Source: Vulcanimicrobiia bacterium
GTDB taxonomy: Bacteria > Vulcanimicrobiota > Vulcanimicrobiia > Vulcanimicrobiales > Vulcanimicrobiaceae
Direction of reading: 5' to 3'
Assembly: GCA_025934645.1 (NCBI GenBank)
Contig: JAICWY010000019.1
Location: forward strand, 1-36,094
DNA: 36,094 nucleotides
This document shows positions 25,549 to 33,842 of this stretch, one piece after another. The notes under the pieces were generated by a model. It made no database searches and had not been told where the DNA came from. It worked only from the letters and a program-made list of their open reading frames with translations. Both the position numbers and the translations under genes were made by a program. Every line of letters begins with the position of its first letter. Positions within the stretch are counted from its first letter, which is position 1.

Positions 25549-26901
25549 ATGGAACGAGACTTCGACGTTGCCGTTATCGGCAGCGGTAGTGCAGGTACCA
25601 GCGCCGCGATGGCCTTGCGCAAAGCCGGCCTCAGCGTTGCGGTCATTGACGAGCGGCCGTTCGGAGGAACCTGCGCCTTGCGCGGGTGCGACCCCAAGAA
25701 AGTCCTCGTCGCCGCAGCACGCGCGCTTGACGCGGCTGCAGCGTATGCCGATCGCGGCATTTTCGATCGCGCCCCGCAGCTGAATTGGGCGAATCTGATG
25801 CAGTTCAAACGCACGTTCACCGATCCGGTGCCGGAAAAGCGCGTGAAAACGTACGAGGATGCCGGCATCGCGGCTATTCGCGGACAAGCCCGTTTCACCG
25901 GTCCGCAGGCGCTCGCGGTCGACGGTGACACCGTGCGCGCAAAACATATCGTTATCGCGACGGGCGCCACCGAGCTCCACGTCGCGAGCGGTGACGATAC
26001 GCTGCTCACGAGTGAAACGTTTCTCGAGTTGGAGCGCATGCCGCAAACGTTGATCTTCGTGGGCGGTGGTTACATTGCGTTCGAGTTGGCGCACGTGGCC
26101 TCGCGTGCCGGTGCGCGCGTGACCATGATCAACGACAACGACAAGCCGTTGCACGGATTCGACCCGGACGCCGTCGAGCAACTATGCGAAACTACACGCA
26201 ATGCCGGCATCGACGTTCAACTGAATACCCGCGTAGAGCGCGTCGAACATACCGGAAAAGGCATCGCGCTCTACGCGCAAACCGACAGTGGCACAAAAGT
26301 CTTCGAAGCGGAGAACGGCGTGCTCGCCGCCGGGCGTATTCCCGATCTGGATCACCTCAATTTGGAAGCCGCCGGTATAGAACGAACGAAAAAAGGCGTT
26401 AAAGTCAACGAACGTTTGCAGAGCGTGAGCAATCCGAATGTGTATGCGGCGGGGGACTGCGCGGACGGAGGCGGTTTGCCGCTCACGCCGGTTGCAGGTT
26501 ACGAAGGCGAAATGGTCGCGTCGAACGTGCTGACGGCCGCGGGTAAGAAAACCGACTTCACCGGTCTGGCCAGCATGGTGTACACGATTCCGCCGCTGGG
26601 ACAAACCGGGCTTACGGAAGCGCAAGCCAACGAAGAGCACGTCGATGTAGAAGTGCGCGCCGGCGACATGTCGGACTGGTATTCGACGCGCCATCTTGCC
26701 GCGAAGAGCGGGTTCTATAAAGTGGTTTTGGAGAAGCAATCCGGCCGCATCCTCGGCGCGACGATCTTCGGTCCGCATGCCGAGGAGCAGATCAACGTGA
26801 TCGCTTTAGCGATACGGCAGGGCTTGCCGGGGCGCCGTCTCGCCGAAACGCTGTTTGCGTATCCGACCGGATCCTCGGATATGGAGTATTTCTTCGGCTA
26901 G
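25549..26901 (+). CDS. FAD/NAD(P)-dependent oxidoreductase, class I pyridine nucleotide-disulfide family (atypical)
   Basis: The 450-residue flavoprotein has the N-terminal FAD-binding DVAVIGSGSAGTSAA, the redox-active disulfide motif GGTCALRGCDPKK (Cys42, Cys47), the NAD(P)-binding GGGYIAFELAHVASRAG, and the second FAD motif VYAAGDCAD. A C-terminal dimerisation domain follows. In glutathione, mercuric and lipoamide dehydrogenase relatives the dimerisation domain ends with the acid-base motif HPT..E. Here the corresponding place reads YPTGSSDM (from 438), so the His is a Tyr and the Glu is not evident. The substrate is unknown; glutathione reductase-like activity should not be assumed. The gene follows the tRNA-Leu terminator and is convergent with the HAD gene. 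Confidence 0.88.
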   Translation: MERDFDVAVIGSGSAGTSAAMALRKAGLSVAVIDERPFGGTCALRGCDPKKVLVAAARALDAAAAYADRGIFDRAPQLNWANLMQFKRTFTDPVPEKRVKTYEDAGIAAIRGQARFTGPQALAVDGDTVRAKHIVIATGATELHVASGDDTLLTSETFLELERMPQTLIFVGGGYIAFELAHVASRAGARVTMINDNDKPLHGFDPDAVEQLCETTRNAGIDVQLNTRVERVEHTGKGIALYAQTDSGTKVFEAENGVLAAGRIPDLDHLNLEAAGIERTKKGVKVNERLQSVSNPNVYAAGDCADGGGLPLTPVAGYEGEMVASNVLTAAGKKTDFTGLASMVYTIPPLGQTGLTEAQANEEHVDVEVRAGDMSDWYSTRHLAAKSGFYKVVLEKQSGRILGATIFGPHAEEQINVIALAIRQGLPGRRLAETLFAYPTGSSDMEYFFG

Positions 26902-26914
26902 GCCCGCTTCTTCG

Positions 26915-27595
26915 TTAGGCCTTGATCGCGCCCGCGCAGCCGAGAATCTCAATCGCGATCTCTGCCAGATCGGCGCCAACGATGCTGGGCGCCGGCAGGT
27001 TCGGATCCAGAACTTGGCCCGCTCTTGCGACGAAGCAGGCCTGGCAGCCGGCGCGCATCGCGCCTTCGACGTCCCATGCGTGCGCGGCGACGAGGCGCGT
27101 GTTCGAAATATCGCAGCCCATTTGCTCTGCGACCATGCGGTACGGCGCCGGATCCGGCTTGTAACGCCGGACTGAATCCACCGAGAACAGTCGTTTAAAA
27201 TAGTTTTTCAGCCCGGCGTTGCTCATTTGCGCCTCGAGCGTCGCCAAGGGTGATTGCGTCAAAGCCGTCAGGGTAAAACCCGCGTCCGATAACATCCGAA
27301 GCGCATCCGCCACCTCGGGGTGCGGGGGCAAGCTTTTCATCGGTTCGAGCAGTTGTTGCGCTTTTTTATCATCGAGCGAGATTCCGCGCTTGGCGGCGAG
27401 CATGCCCAGCGCGGACTTGGCCAGCGCGCTAAAGTCGCGGTACGCGTCTGTAAGTGTTGCCGTGAATGCCCGCTGCAACAGCAACTGGAACCATTCCTGA
27501 CGCGCGCCGGTATCGCCGAACGTTTCTTCGAAGCCTTTATCCAGCGCCCTGACATCCAGCAGCGTTTCATTCACGTCAAAAATCAGAATTTCCAT
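26915..27595 (-). CDS. HAD superfamily hydrolase, (S)-2-haloacid dehalogenase type II-like
   Basis: The 226-residue product has the HAD motifs in order: FDVNETLLD with the nucleophile Asp7, LTALTQSPL (motif II), the conserved Lys in RRYKPDPAPYRMV, and AAHAWDVEGAMRAG with the acidic motif IV. The sequence and length match type II haloacid dehalogenases (hydrolysis of 2-haloacids with inversion), but related HADs have other substrates, so the activity is provisional. The gene is convergent with the FAD oxidoreductase, 13 bases apart, and divergent from the lipid kinase gene. Confidence 0.88.
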   Translation of the reverse strand: MEILIFDVNETLLDVRALDKGFEETFGDTGARQEWFQLLLQRAFTATLTDAYRDFSALAKSALGMLAAKRGISLDDKKAQQLLEPMKSLPPHPEVADALRMLSDAGFTLTALTQSPLATLEAQMSNAGLKNYFKRLFSVDSVRRYKPDPAPYRMVAEQMGCDISNTRLVAAHAWDVEGAMRAGCQACFVARAGQVLDPNLPAPSIVGADLAEIAIEILGCAGAIKA

Positions 27596-27699
27596 CGGCG
27601 CTCCTTAGCGAACGTATCGTTGCTTCGCGTTGCGGTTTGCTACCGCTGTGTTTTCCCGCGGAGGAAACGCTCAACCGTAGCGGTATCGCACACTCGCCT

Positions 27700-28521
27700 A
27701 TGCGTGCCTTGCTCGTCCTCAATGAAAAGTCGCGCCGCGGCGTGCGCGACGGAGATTTGGTTTGCCGGACACTCGAAGAGGTCGGCATCGACTGCGTTCG
27801 CGATCCGGGGGCCGGCGATGTAAACGCCGTCATCGCGGCGGGGGGCGATGGAACCGTGATTGGGACGGCGCCGCTCGCCATAGAACGGAAGGTTCCGCTC
27901 GGCATCGTGCCCCTCGGGACGTTCAACGATCTCGCGAAAACGCTCGGCGTCCCGGCGGGCATTGAAGACGCGTGCCGCTCGATTTTGCGTGGAAACACGC
28001 GCCGCATCGACGTCGGCCGCGTGAACGGCACGTACTTCGTGAACGAGGCGAGCATCGGTCTGTCCACGCGCATTGCGCGAAAGCAAACGCCGGAAGTCAA
28101 GCAGCGTTTCGGCGCGCTCGGCGTGATCGCGACGACTCTGGAGTCGCTGCGCGCAGCCCGGCCGTTTTTCGCCGACATCGCCTACGACGGCACGCGCGAG
28201 CGCGTGCGCACCGTGCAGATCACGGTCGCGAACAGCGCACGCTTCGGCGGCGTGATCGAGCGAACGGATGCGTCGATCGACGATGGCTGGCTGGATCTTT
28301 ATAGCATCGAAGTGCGCACGTGGTGGCAAGCGTTCTCGCTCGCTCGCAAGGCGATCGCGCGCGACCCCCGTTCCGGCGACGGTTTACGCACCAGGCGCTC
28401 GTCGCGTTTCACCGTGCACACCCATCATCCGCACCACGTTGCCGCGGATGGCGAGCCTGCGGGAATGACGCCGGCAACATTCGAGATTCTGCCGCACGCG
28501 CTGGAGGTGCTGATTCCTTAG
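27700..28521 (+). CDS. Diacylglycerol kinase-like lipid kinase (YegS/DagK family)
   Basis: The 273-residue product begins MRALLVLNEKSRRG, the usual family opening. It has the nucleotide-binding GGDGT (48-52) and PLGTFNDLAKTLG (71-83), where many relatives have GTGNDFA, then the C-terminal beta-sandwich ending EPAGMTPATFEILPHALEVLIP. The protein should phosphorylate a lipid with ATP at the membrane. The frame is open upstream to a TTG at 27637, but the Met at 27700 fits the family N-terminus better. No strong Shine-Dalgarno is visible. The aldo/keto reductase gene follows by 17 bases. Confidence 0.88.
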   Translation: MRALLVLNEKSRRGVRDGDLVCRTLEEVGIDCVRDPGAGDVNAVIAAGGDGTVIGTAPLAIERKVPLGIVPLGTFNDLAKTLGVPAGIEDACRSILRGNTRRIDVGRVNGTYFVNEASIGLSTRIARKQTPEVKQRFGALGVIATTLESLRAARPFFADIAYDGTRERVRTVQITVANSARFGGVIERTDASIDDGWLDLYSIEVRTWWQAFSLARKAIARDPRSGDGLRTRRSSRFTVHTHHPHHVAADGEPAGMTPATFEILPHALEVLIP

Positions 28522-28538
28522 CGCAGCACCCTAGCCGA

Positions 28539-29513
28539 ATGCATTACCGTCATCTCGGTCATTCCGGTCTCAAACTTTCCGTCGTCGGCTTAGGCTCGTG
28601 GCTGACGTACGGCGGCAACATCGGCGCGCAAACCGCGCGCGACTGCGTGCTGCGTGCGTGGGAACACGGCATCAATTTTATCGATACCGCGAACGTGTAC
28701 GCGCGCGGCGGCGCTGAAGAAGTGCTCGGGCCGATTCTCAAAGAGTTGAACCGCGACGCGCTCGTGCTGGCCACGAAAGTCTACTTTCCGATGGGCGACA
28801 CCGTGAACGAGCGCGGCCTCTCGCGCAAGCACATTCACGATCAGCTGCACCACTCGCTGCGCCGCTTGCAAGTCGATTACATCGATCTCTATCAGTGTCA
28901 CCGCTTCGACGTCACGACGCCGCTCGAAGAAACGTGCGAGATGATGAATGACCTGGTGCGCGCCGGCAAGATTCTGTATTGGGGCGTCTCGGAATGGAAC
29001 GCCGATCAGATCGCCGCCGCCGTGGCGCTTTGCCGCGCCCGCGGATGGGCCGTGCCGATCAGCAATCAGCCGCAATACAGCGCGCTCTGGCGGCGCATCG
29101 AAGAGCGCGTGCTGCCCGCGTGCGAGCAGTATGGTATCGGCAACGTCGTCTGGTCGCCGCTGGCGATGGGCATTCTGACCGGCAAGTACACCGACGCGAA
29201 GAATCCGCCCGCGGGAACGCGCGCGGCCGGCGCAAACGCCGACATGATGGAGGACTACTTCACGCAGCCGGTGCTCGATGCGGTGCAGCAGTTGCAGCCG
29301 CTCGCGCAGCAAGCGGACTGCACGCTCGCGCAGTTAGCCCTGGCATGGTGTCTGCGCGAACGCGCGGTAACGAGCGTCATCGTCGGAGCAACGAAAGCTT
29401 CGCACGTCGACGACAACGCGAAAGCCGGAAGTTTGCATATCGATCCGGCGATCTTCGCGGAGATGAACCGCATTCTCGAACCGGTTACGCCGCGCGAACC
29501 TTACCTGAGTTAA
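28539..29513 (+). CDS. Aldo/keto reductase, Kv-beta-like/YghZ type
   Basis: The 324-residue NADPH-dependent TIM-barrel reductase starts at MHYRHLGHSGLKLSVVGLG. The catalytic tetrad is Asp49 and Tyr54 in FIDTANVYA, Lys80 in LATKVYF, and His121 in YQCHRFD. QPQYSALWRRIEERVLPACE and VIVGATKASHVDDN belong to the cofactor-binding C-terminal half. The opening and length match the potassium-channel beta-subunit-like/glyceraldehyde-3-phosphate reductase branch, so the physiological substrate is open. The ATG at 28539 is the first plausible start after the lipid kinase stop. A longer frame in the same phase runs back into that gene. Confidence 0.92.
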   Translation: MHYRHLGHSGLKLSVVGLGSWLTYGGNIGAQTARDCVLRAWEHGINFIDTANVYARGGAEEVLGPILKELNRDALVLATKVYFPMGDTVNERGLSRKHIHDQLHHSLRRLQVDYIDLYQCHRFDVTTPLEETCEMMNDLVRAGKILYWGVSEWNADQIAAAVALCRARGWAVPISNQPQYSALWRRIEERVLPACEQYGIGNVVWSPLAMGILTGKYTDAKNPPAGTRAAGANADMMEDYFTQPVLDAVQQLQPLAQQADCTLAQLALAWCLRERAVTSVIVGATKASHVDDNAKAGSLHIDPAIFAEMNRILEPVTPREPYLS

Positions 29514-29551
29514 AAAAATTGGGTTGGCGATGGTGGAGACATCGCCAACCC
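29513..29551 (-). terminator. Rho-independent terminator for minus-strand transcripts
   Basis: The arms gggttggcgatg (29521-29532) and catcgccaaccc (29540-29551) form a perfect 12-bp stem with a seven-base loop. Read on the minus strand, the hairpin is followed by a T run (the A run at 29513-29519). There is no T run on the plus side, so it works for transcripts entering from the right, such as the small ORF at 29663-29830. Confidence 0.75.
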
Positions 29552-29583
29552 GTCCTTGCTGCACTCTACGAGGTATGGAGTCG

Positions 29584-29620
29584 AATGGGTAGTGCCGGTG
29601 GAGCGACGTTACCCATTTTT
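29584..29620 (+). terminator. Terminator-like hairpin for plus-strand transcripts
   Basis: The arms aatgggta (29584-29591) and tacccatt (29610-29617) form an eight-bp stem with an 18-base loop, followed by T residues to 29620. It would terminate the aldo/keto reductase transcript about 100 bases after its stop. Confidence 0.5.
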
Positions 29621-29662
29621 CATCGCACATGCCTTGCATGCGGATGAAACTTTAAGGTTGCT

Positions 29663-29830
29663 TTAATTCCAGCTTTTCAAAATTTGACCGAATCCGGCGA
29701 CCTTCGGGCCCCATCCGCCGAACGAGGCGGTGTCGGGGCCGCTCGCGATCACGCGTTCGAGCGTAATCGTGGGGCGGGCTTCGGCGTTTTGCGGCTGGCT
29801 TTTCGCTTGCGGCTTCGCAGCGGCTTTCAC
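29663..29830 (-). CDS. Putative small peptide (55 residues), unidentified
   Basis: The minus-strand ORF begins GTG at 29830, with AAAGGA eight to nine bases upstream, and ends TAA at 29663-29665. The N-terminal half is charged and polar (MKAAAKPQAKSQPQ), followed by TITLERVIASGP. The C-terminal third is Gly- and aromatic-rich (ASFGGWGPKVAGFGQILKSW, then Asn). It has no signal peptide or membrane helix and no Cys. Downstream on the same strand is the T-run hairpin at 29513-29551. The leader-plus-core look could suggest a modified or secreted peptide, but there is no maturation gene nearby and no homologue is known to me. The antisense plus-strand frame over this region lacks a good start. Confidence 0.5.
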   Translation of the reverse strand: MKAAAKPQAKSQPQNAEARPTITLERVIASGPDTASFGGWGPKVAGFGQILKSWN

Positions 29831-29957
29831 AGTTGTAGTCCTTTGTTGTTAGCGAGGAACGACCCTCGTTCCATCCCGTACTTTACAACCGCTAATACAC
29901 CGCGGATACAACTTTTGTTTCAGCTACCGGAAACACAACGCATCACAGTGTAAACGT

Positions 29958-29972
29958 GTGACGGTTCGTCAC
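29958..29972 (-). terminator. Short hairpin after the DUF5916 gene (possible terminator)
   Basis: Gtgacg (29958-29963) and cgtcac (29967-29972) form a six-bp stem with a three-base loop, 28 bases beyond the DUF5916 stop on the minus strand. The following bases are only moderately T-rich on that strand. The rest of 29831-29957 holds an imperfect inverted repeat (ttgtttc/gaaacacaa, 29915-29938), and I see no gene there. Confidence 0.3.
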
Positions 29973-30000
29973 GATTTCGTGTCCGATCTTGTCATATGAA

Positions 30001-32295
30001 TCACGTTCCCGCCTCGCCGCCGAAGCGGAACAGGTACTTTACGATAAAGCGGTTTAGCGTGCGCGGCGCGGCCGGCGTGCCGAAATTCATGAAAATCTCA
30101 TCGCCGTTACGAAAACGCCGGTGATATGCGGCTGCAACGTCGGTTCCGGGCAGCGCGAAGCCGCCGTTGCCATTAATTGCGCGCAGCGACAAGGTAAGGT
30201 TTTCATCATGCCCGAGCTGTGCGCCGATCGAAACGCGCCGCAGCCACTGCGAGTCGAACATACCGCTTGCGATTCCGCGCTCGAACGTGCCGTCGTACTC
30301 CAGCCCCAGTGAAAGAAAGCGTCCGATGGGACGCGAGGTGGAGAGCGTGTACAAGTGCACGTAGTCTGGGCCATTATCACCATCGCCCAGCATGCCGTAC
30401 CCGAACCGGCCGAAGAGCACGGCCGCATCCACGGGGGTGGGCGTACCATCGCCGTAACCGAAGGGCAACTGCATAAAATTGAACGTGTCGGTGCGCCCGC
30501 AAAAATACGTGGGATAACCGGTAAAGTACGAGCGCGGCAGCGCGGGATCGCCGCATGTCGTGCCGAGCGCTGCCGGATCGGTGAGCGCATAGCTGCGTAA
30601 CTCCCCGATGCCCGGACCAAGGCCGTTGATCGAGAAGCCGTTTTTGAACGTTGCGTTGAGCGATAGCCCGAAGTCCGCTTGGTGCACGGCACCGGAACGA
30701 TCGGTAAAGCGGTCCGCATTCAAAAACATTTGGTAATTCTTGATGTACGGCGTCGCGCCGGCGCCCCACGTGAAGAGCGACGGTCCGCGGATGTCCGAGT
30801 TGGCGGTGAAGCCGTCGATCGGATTGTAGTACGGCGAAATATCTTCGTACGCAAGATTCCATTCGTAGTTCTGCTTGTGCACGTCCACAAAGCCGTTCGA
30901 ATTGTGCGCCGTCCCGCCGGACAAAAAGTTTTGCAGCCAGGAGCCGTGCTCGGACGCGTTGTCGAGCGCCCACACAAAGCCGGTCTTTAAATTGCGTCCC
31001 GCGATGCCGAACTCGTTCGTCGTGTCATCGCCCGCCAAGCCGTGGTGCGCGACCACGCCGTCGGCCCAATACAAGAACGTGCGGTTCTGCAGCGCGTGCT
31101 TGTATCCGTATGCCGTGTCATGGAACTCGTTGCCGCTCAGGTTGTCGAAGCCGCTGAAGTTCAGCACGCCGAACGATTGCTTTCCGAACGTACCTTCCAC
31201 TTTCGCGCCGCGATCGAACGGGCCGACGCCGGGCGAATAGAATACGACGTTGTTGTTGATCGCGGCTGCGTCGGCATTGATAAAGCTCGCGCCTTGCGAG
31301 AAGAACGGCCGGTACTCTTGCAGGCTGCGGCGGAACTCTTGCGGCGCGATCGTCTGCTGATCGATCTCGACGTTCGAATAATCCGGGTTGAGCGTGCCGA
31401 CGAAATTGATCGTCGGCGTGATGGGATACGTGAGGTCCACGCCGGCAACGCGCACGTTCTGCGGCGCGAACAATCCGTTGGCTTGCTGGAACATTTTCCG
31501 ATCCGACCCCACGCTCTCCAGGCCGTAAATCTCCGCGCGAGGTTTGGGGCGCGCCGCGCGCAGCATGTCGCCGGAGACGCGGATGCCGCTCCACGACGCC
31601 CAGTACCGCGTATCGAAGAAGTTCGGCCAGCCGTTCCCGATCGAGCCGTCTTGCATGACGCCGTTGTACGCCCAGGTGTAATGCTCGGCTTTGTTCGCGA
31701 CATTGCGCACGAAGTTGATGCGCCAGCTCTGCGGCGAGCCGGCATGAATGCGCATGACGTTGAGCGGGATAATCAGTACCGCTGTCCACTCCGAACCGTT
31801 GACCGAAGCCGTTGCCTGCCACGCCGGCCGGTAGCGGCTGTTCTCGTTGGCCTGCTCGTATCGCACGCCGCGCGGGGTCGTCTCGAAGTAATACGCGTCC
31901 GTTCCCACCCCACTCGTGTCCACGCCCACGCCCACAAAGTCGTCCAGGCCGAAGCCTACGTCGTTCGTCGTCTGACCCGCCGCGATGGGCGTCCCACGCT
32001 GCTCGCACTTGAACGCGACGTAGAGATTGCGGGCGTCGTACAGCATCCACACCGACGTGGCCATCGGCGCCTTGCCGCGCGTGGTGAGGTCAAAGAAGCC
32101 TCCGGGTACGGGCATGGCGCCCGGCGCCCAGGCAGGCGAGGGCACCGGCCCGCTCGGGGAAGGCGCTGGGGAGGCCGCGACCGCGGGAATCGCGTCGTCC
32201 ATGGTCACGGCGGCCCGGGCGGTCCCGTTTGCTCCAAAGGGGGCGGCGGCTAGCAGAAACGCCAGCATGGCTATGTAGGCAGTCTTACGCATCAT
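30001..32295 (-). CDS. DUF5916 outer-membrane beta-barrel protein with N-terminal CBM9-like domain
   Basis: The product (764 residues from ATG 32295) starts with a signal peptide (RKTAYIAMLAFLLAAAPFG) followed by a Pro/Ser linker. Next is a carbohydrate-binding family 9-like domain (ATSVWMLYDARNLYVAFKCE, DDFVGVGVDTSG, RINFVRNV). The DUF5916 region follows (VDLTYPITPTINFVGTLNPDYSNVEIDQQ, FRRSLQEYRPFFSQGA), then many amphipathic strands ending in YLFRFGG, consistent with an outer-membrane barrel. The ligand is unknown; relatives are predicted, not proven, to act in polysaccharide or hydrolase-linked uptake. GTG 32307 is an alternative start four residues longer. It is divergent from the wHTH-TPR regulator. 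Confidence 0.85.
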   Translation of the reverse strand: MMRKTAYIAMLAFLLAAAPFGANGTARAAVTMDDAIPAVAASPAPSPSGPVPSPAWAPGAMPVPGGFFDLTTRGKAPMATSVWMLYDARNLYVAFKCEQRGTPIAAGQTTNDVGFGLDDFVGVGVDTSGVGTDAYYFETTPRGVRYEQANENSRYRPAWQATASVNGSEWTAVLIIPLNVMRIHAGSPQSWRINFVRNVANKAEHYTWAYNGVMQDGSIGNGWPNFFDTRYWASWSGIRVSGDMLRAARPKPRAEIYGLESVGSDRKMFQQANGLFAPQNVRVAGVDLTYPITPTINFVGTLNPDYSNVEIDQQTIAPQEFRRSLQEYRPFFSQGASFINADAAAINNNVVFYSPGVGPFDRGAKVEGTFGKQSFGVLNFSGFDNLSGNEFHDTAYGYKHALQNRTFLYWADGVVAHHGLAGDDTTNEFGIAGRNLKTGFVWALDNASEHGSWLQNFLSGGTAHNSNGFVDVHKQNYEWNLAYEDISPYYNPIDGFTANSDIRGPSLFTWGAGATPYIKNYQMFLNADRFTDRSGAVHQADFGLSLNATFKNGFSINGLGPGIGELRSYALTDPAALGTTCGDPALPRSYFTGYPTYFCGRTDTFNFMQLPFGYGDGTPTPVDAAVLFGRFGYGMLGDGDNGPDYVHLYTLSTSRPIGRFLSLGLEYDGTFERGIASGMFDSQWLRRVSIGAQLGHDENLTLSLRAINGNGGFALPGTDVAAAYHRRFRNGDEIFMNFGTPAAPRTLNRFIVKYLFRFGGEAGT

Positions 32296-32344
32296 CGGTA
32301 CTACCACTCTAGCGGCAAGGCGGTTTCGAGAATCTTGAGAATTG

Positions 32345-32363
32345 CATCAAAAAGCTTTTGATG
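32345..32363. promoter_or_regulatory. Operator-like palindrome in a divergent promoter region
   Basis: Catcaaaa-agc-ttttgatg is a perfect 8+3+8 palindrome lying between the divergent DUF5916 and CadC-like regulator genes. Two direct repeats GAGAAT (32328-32333 and 32337-32342, nine bases apart) lie just beside it, a spacing that OmpR-type winged helices can use. Both are candidate regulator binding sites. Confidence 0.5.
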
Positions 32364-32384
32364 GGGCACGTGGGGCCAGTAGTC

Positions 32385-33839
32385 ATGAGAATCTATCGTT
32401 TCGGGCCGTTCCGGCTCGACCGCGACCGTCTGTTGCTCTCCGTCGGCGACGAACCGCTGGCGCTTGGGCCAAAAGTCGTGGAGACGGTGCTCGCGCTCGT
32501 CGAGCATCCCGGCGAAGTGCTCGGAAAAACCGAGTTGCTCGACCGCGTGTGGCCCGAAGGCTTCGTTGAGGAAGCGAATCTCGCGCAAAATATCTACGTA
32601 ATCCGCAAAGCGCTGCGCGCGCATTGGGATCGCAACGCGATCGAAACAGTGCCGCGGCGAGGCTACCGCTTTACCGAACCCGTCACCGTCGAGACCTACG
32701 AACAGACCCACGTATCCGAACCCGCGATCAAACAGCCGTCTGAACCGGCAGTCATGCCGCTGCGGCGTCCGCGCTTCCGCTTTGGGTTTGCTGCGGCGGC
32801 GATCGCTGCGGTGATTTTGCTCCTAGCAGGCGGTTTGAGTCTCGTAGCGTTTGCGGGATCGCACAACGATGGCGTTGCCGAGAAAGGGCTCTCACCTGAC
32901 GGCGCGCGCTTGTACGCCATGGGCACGTTCTACTGGAATCAGCGCACGGAAGAAAGCGTGCAGAAGAGTCTGCGCTATTTCCAGCAAGTCGTGGAATCGG
33001 ATCCGCGCGACGCGCGCGGGTACGCGGGCGTTGCGCTCGCGTACGCGATCGACGGCGATTACGGCTTTGGCCCCTTCGGCAGGCGCCCGGCATTCGCGCG
33101 AGCGCTCGCGTATGCGAAACGCGCGCTCGCGATCGATCCGCAATCGGCCGAAGCGCATTCGGCGATGGGGCTTGCCGATATCGACAACATGCAGGTGCTC
33201 GCGGGGCAAGCGGAATTCCGGCGTGCCATTACGCTCGATTCGCGGTACGCGCCGGCGCACCAGTGGTACGGCATGTCCCTGCTGCGCCAAGGGAAAGGCG
33301 AAGAGGCACTCGCGGAACTGCGCAAAGCGACGGATCTCGATCCGGAATCCGTTGCAGCAACGGCGTGGCTCGGAGAAGCCGCGTATATGGCGCGCCGTTA
33401 CTCTGACGCCATCGACTACGCGCGCCAGACCATCGATCTCTCGCCGCAGCGTTCCGACGCGTATGTGACGCTGGGGTTGGCGTACGAAGGTGCGGGCAAT
33501 TACAAGCAAGCCATTCTTGCCTACGAGCAATACGCGCAGATGTGCTCGTCGTGCAAAGTGGATTCCGCCGTCTTCTTGGCTCATGCGTACGCCGCTTCTC
33601 ACCGCTATTCGGATGCAGAGCGCGAATTGCGCATCGCGCGTGCCGGAGTGGCGCGCCGGCGCGTGAATCCGGACGATCTTGCAACGGCGCTCATCGCGCT
33701 CGGCCGGCGCGGCGACGCGCTGCGCATCTTGCGAGATGCGAACCGCGATAAATACAACGCGATGCTCGCGATCGATCCGCGCATGGATCCGGTGCGCCAC
33801 GACGCGCGCTTCCGTCCGTACATTCAAGGGCCGGCGTAA
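32385..33839 (+). CDS. CadC-like membrane regulator: winged helix, transmembrane helix, TPR repeats
   Basis: The 484-residue product (from ATG 32385) has an N-terminal OmpR/PhoB-type winged helix (RIYRFGPFRLDRDRLLL, LLDRVWPEGFVEEANLAQNI, ALRAHW, IETVPRRGYRF). A single membrane helix follows (about 128-150, FAAAAIAAVILLLAGGLSLVAF). The C-terminal periplasmic part has tetratricopeptide-like repeats (SLRYFQQVVESDPRDARGYA, ALAELRKATDLDPESVAAT, YKQAILAYEQYAQM). Such proteins are thought to sense signals outside and act on DNA from the membrane. ATG 32361 or TTG 32358 would add about eight residues. Divergence from DUF5916 suggests it controls that gene; the next plus gene starts four bases after its stop. 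Confidence 0.85.
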   Translation: MRIYRFGPFRLDRDRLLLSVGDEPLALGPKVVETVLALVEHPGEVLGKTELLDRVWPEGFVEEANLAQNIYVIRKALRAHWDRNAIETVPRRGYRFTEPVTVETYEQTHVSEPAIKQPSEPAVMPLRRPRFRFGFAAAAIAAVILLLAGGLSLVAFAGSHNDGVAEKGLSPDGARLYAMGTFYWNQRTEESVQKSLRYFQQVVESDPRDARGYAGVALAYAIDGDYGFGPFGRRPAFARALAYAKRALAIDPQSAEAHSAMGLADIDNMQVLAGQAEFRRAITLDSRYAPAHQWYGMSLLRQGKGEEALAELRKATDLDPESVAATAWLGEAAYMARRYSDAIDYARQTIDLSPQRSDAYVTLGLAYEGAGNYKQAILAYEQYAQMCSSCKVDSAVFLAHAYAASHRYSDAERELRIARAGVARRRVNPDDLATALIALGRRGDALRILRDANRDKYNAMLAIDPRMDPVRHDARFRPYIQGPA

Positions 33840-33842
33840 GGC

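Noticed and set aside
29663-29830. Lasso peptide precursor interpretation of the small ORF
   Set aside because: There is no Asp or Glu in the right place of the core to close a ring, and no lasso cyclase, protease or RRE gene is nearby.
29684-29953. Plus-strand 89-residue frame opposite the small minus-strand ORF
   Set aside because: No ribosome site is near its start, its composition is Arg/Ser/Leu-rich without structure, and the minus-strand frame has better signals.
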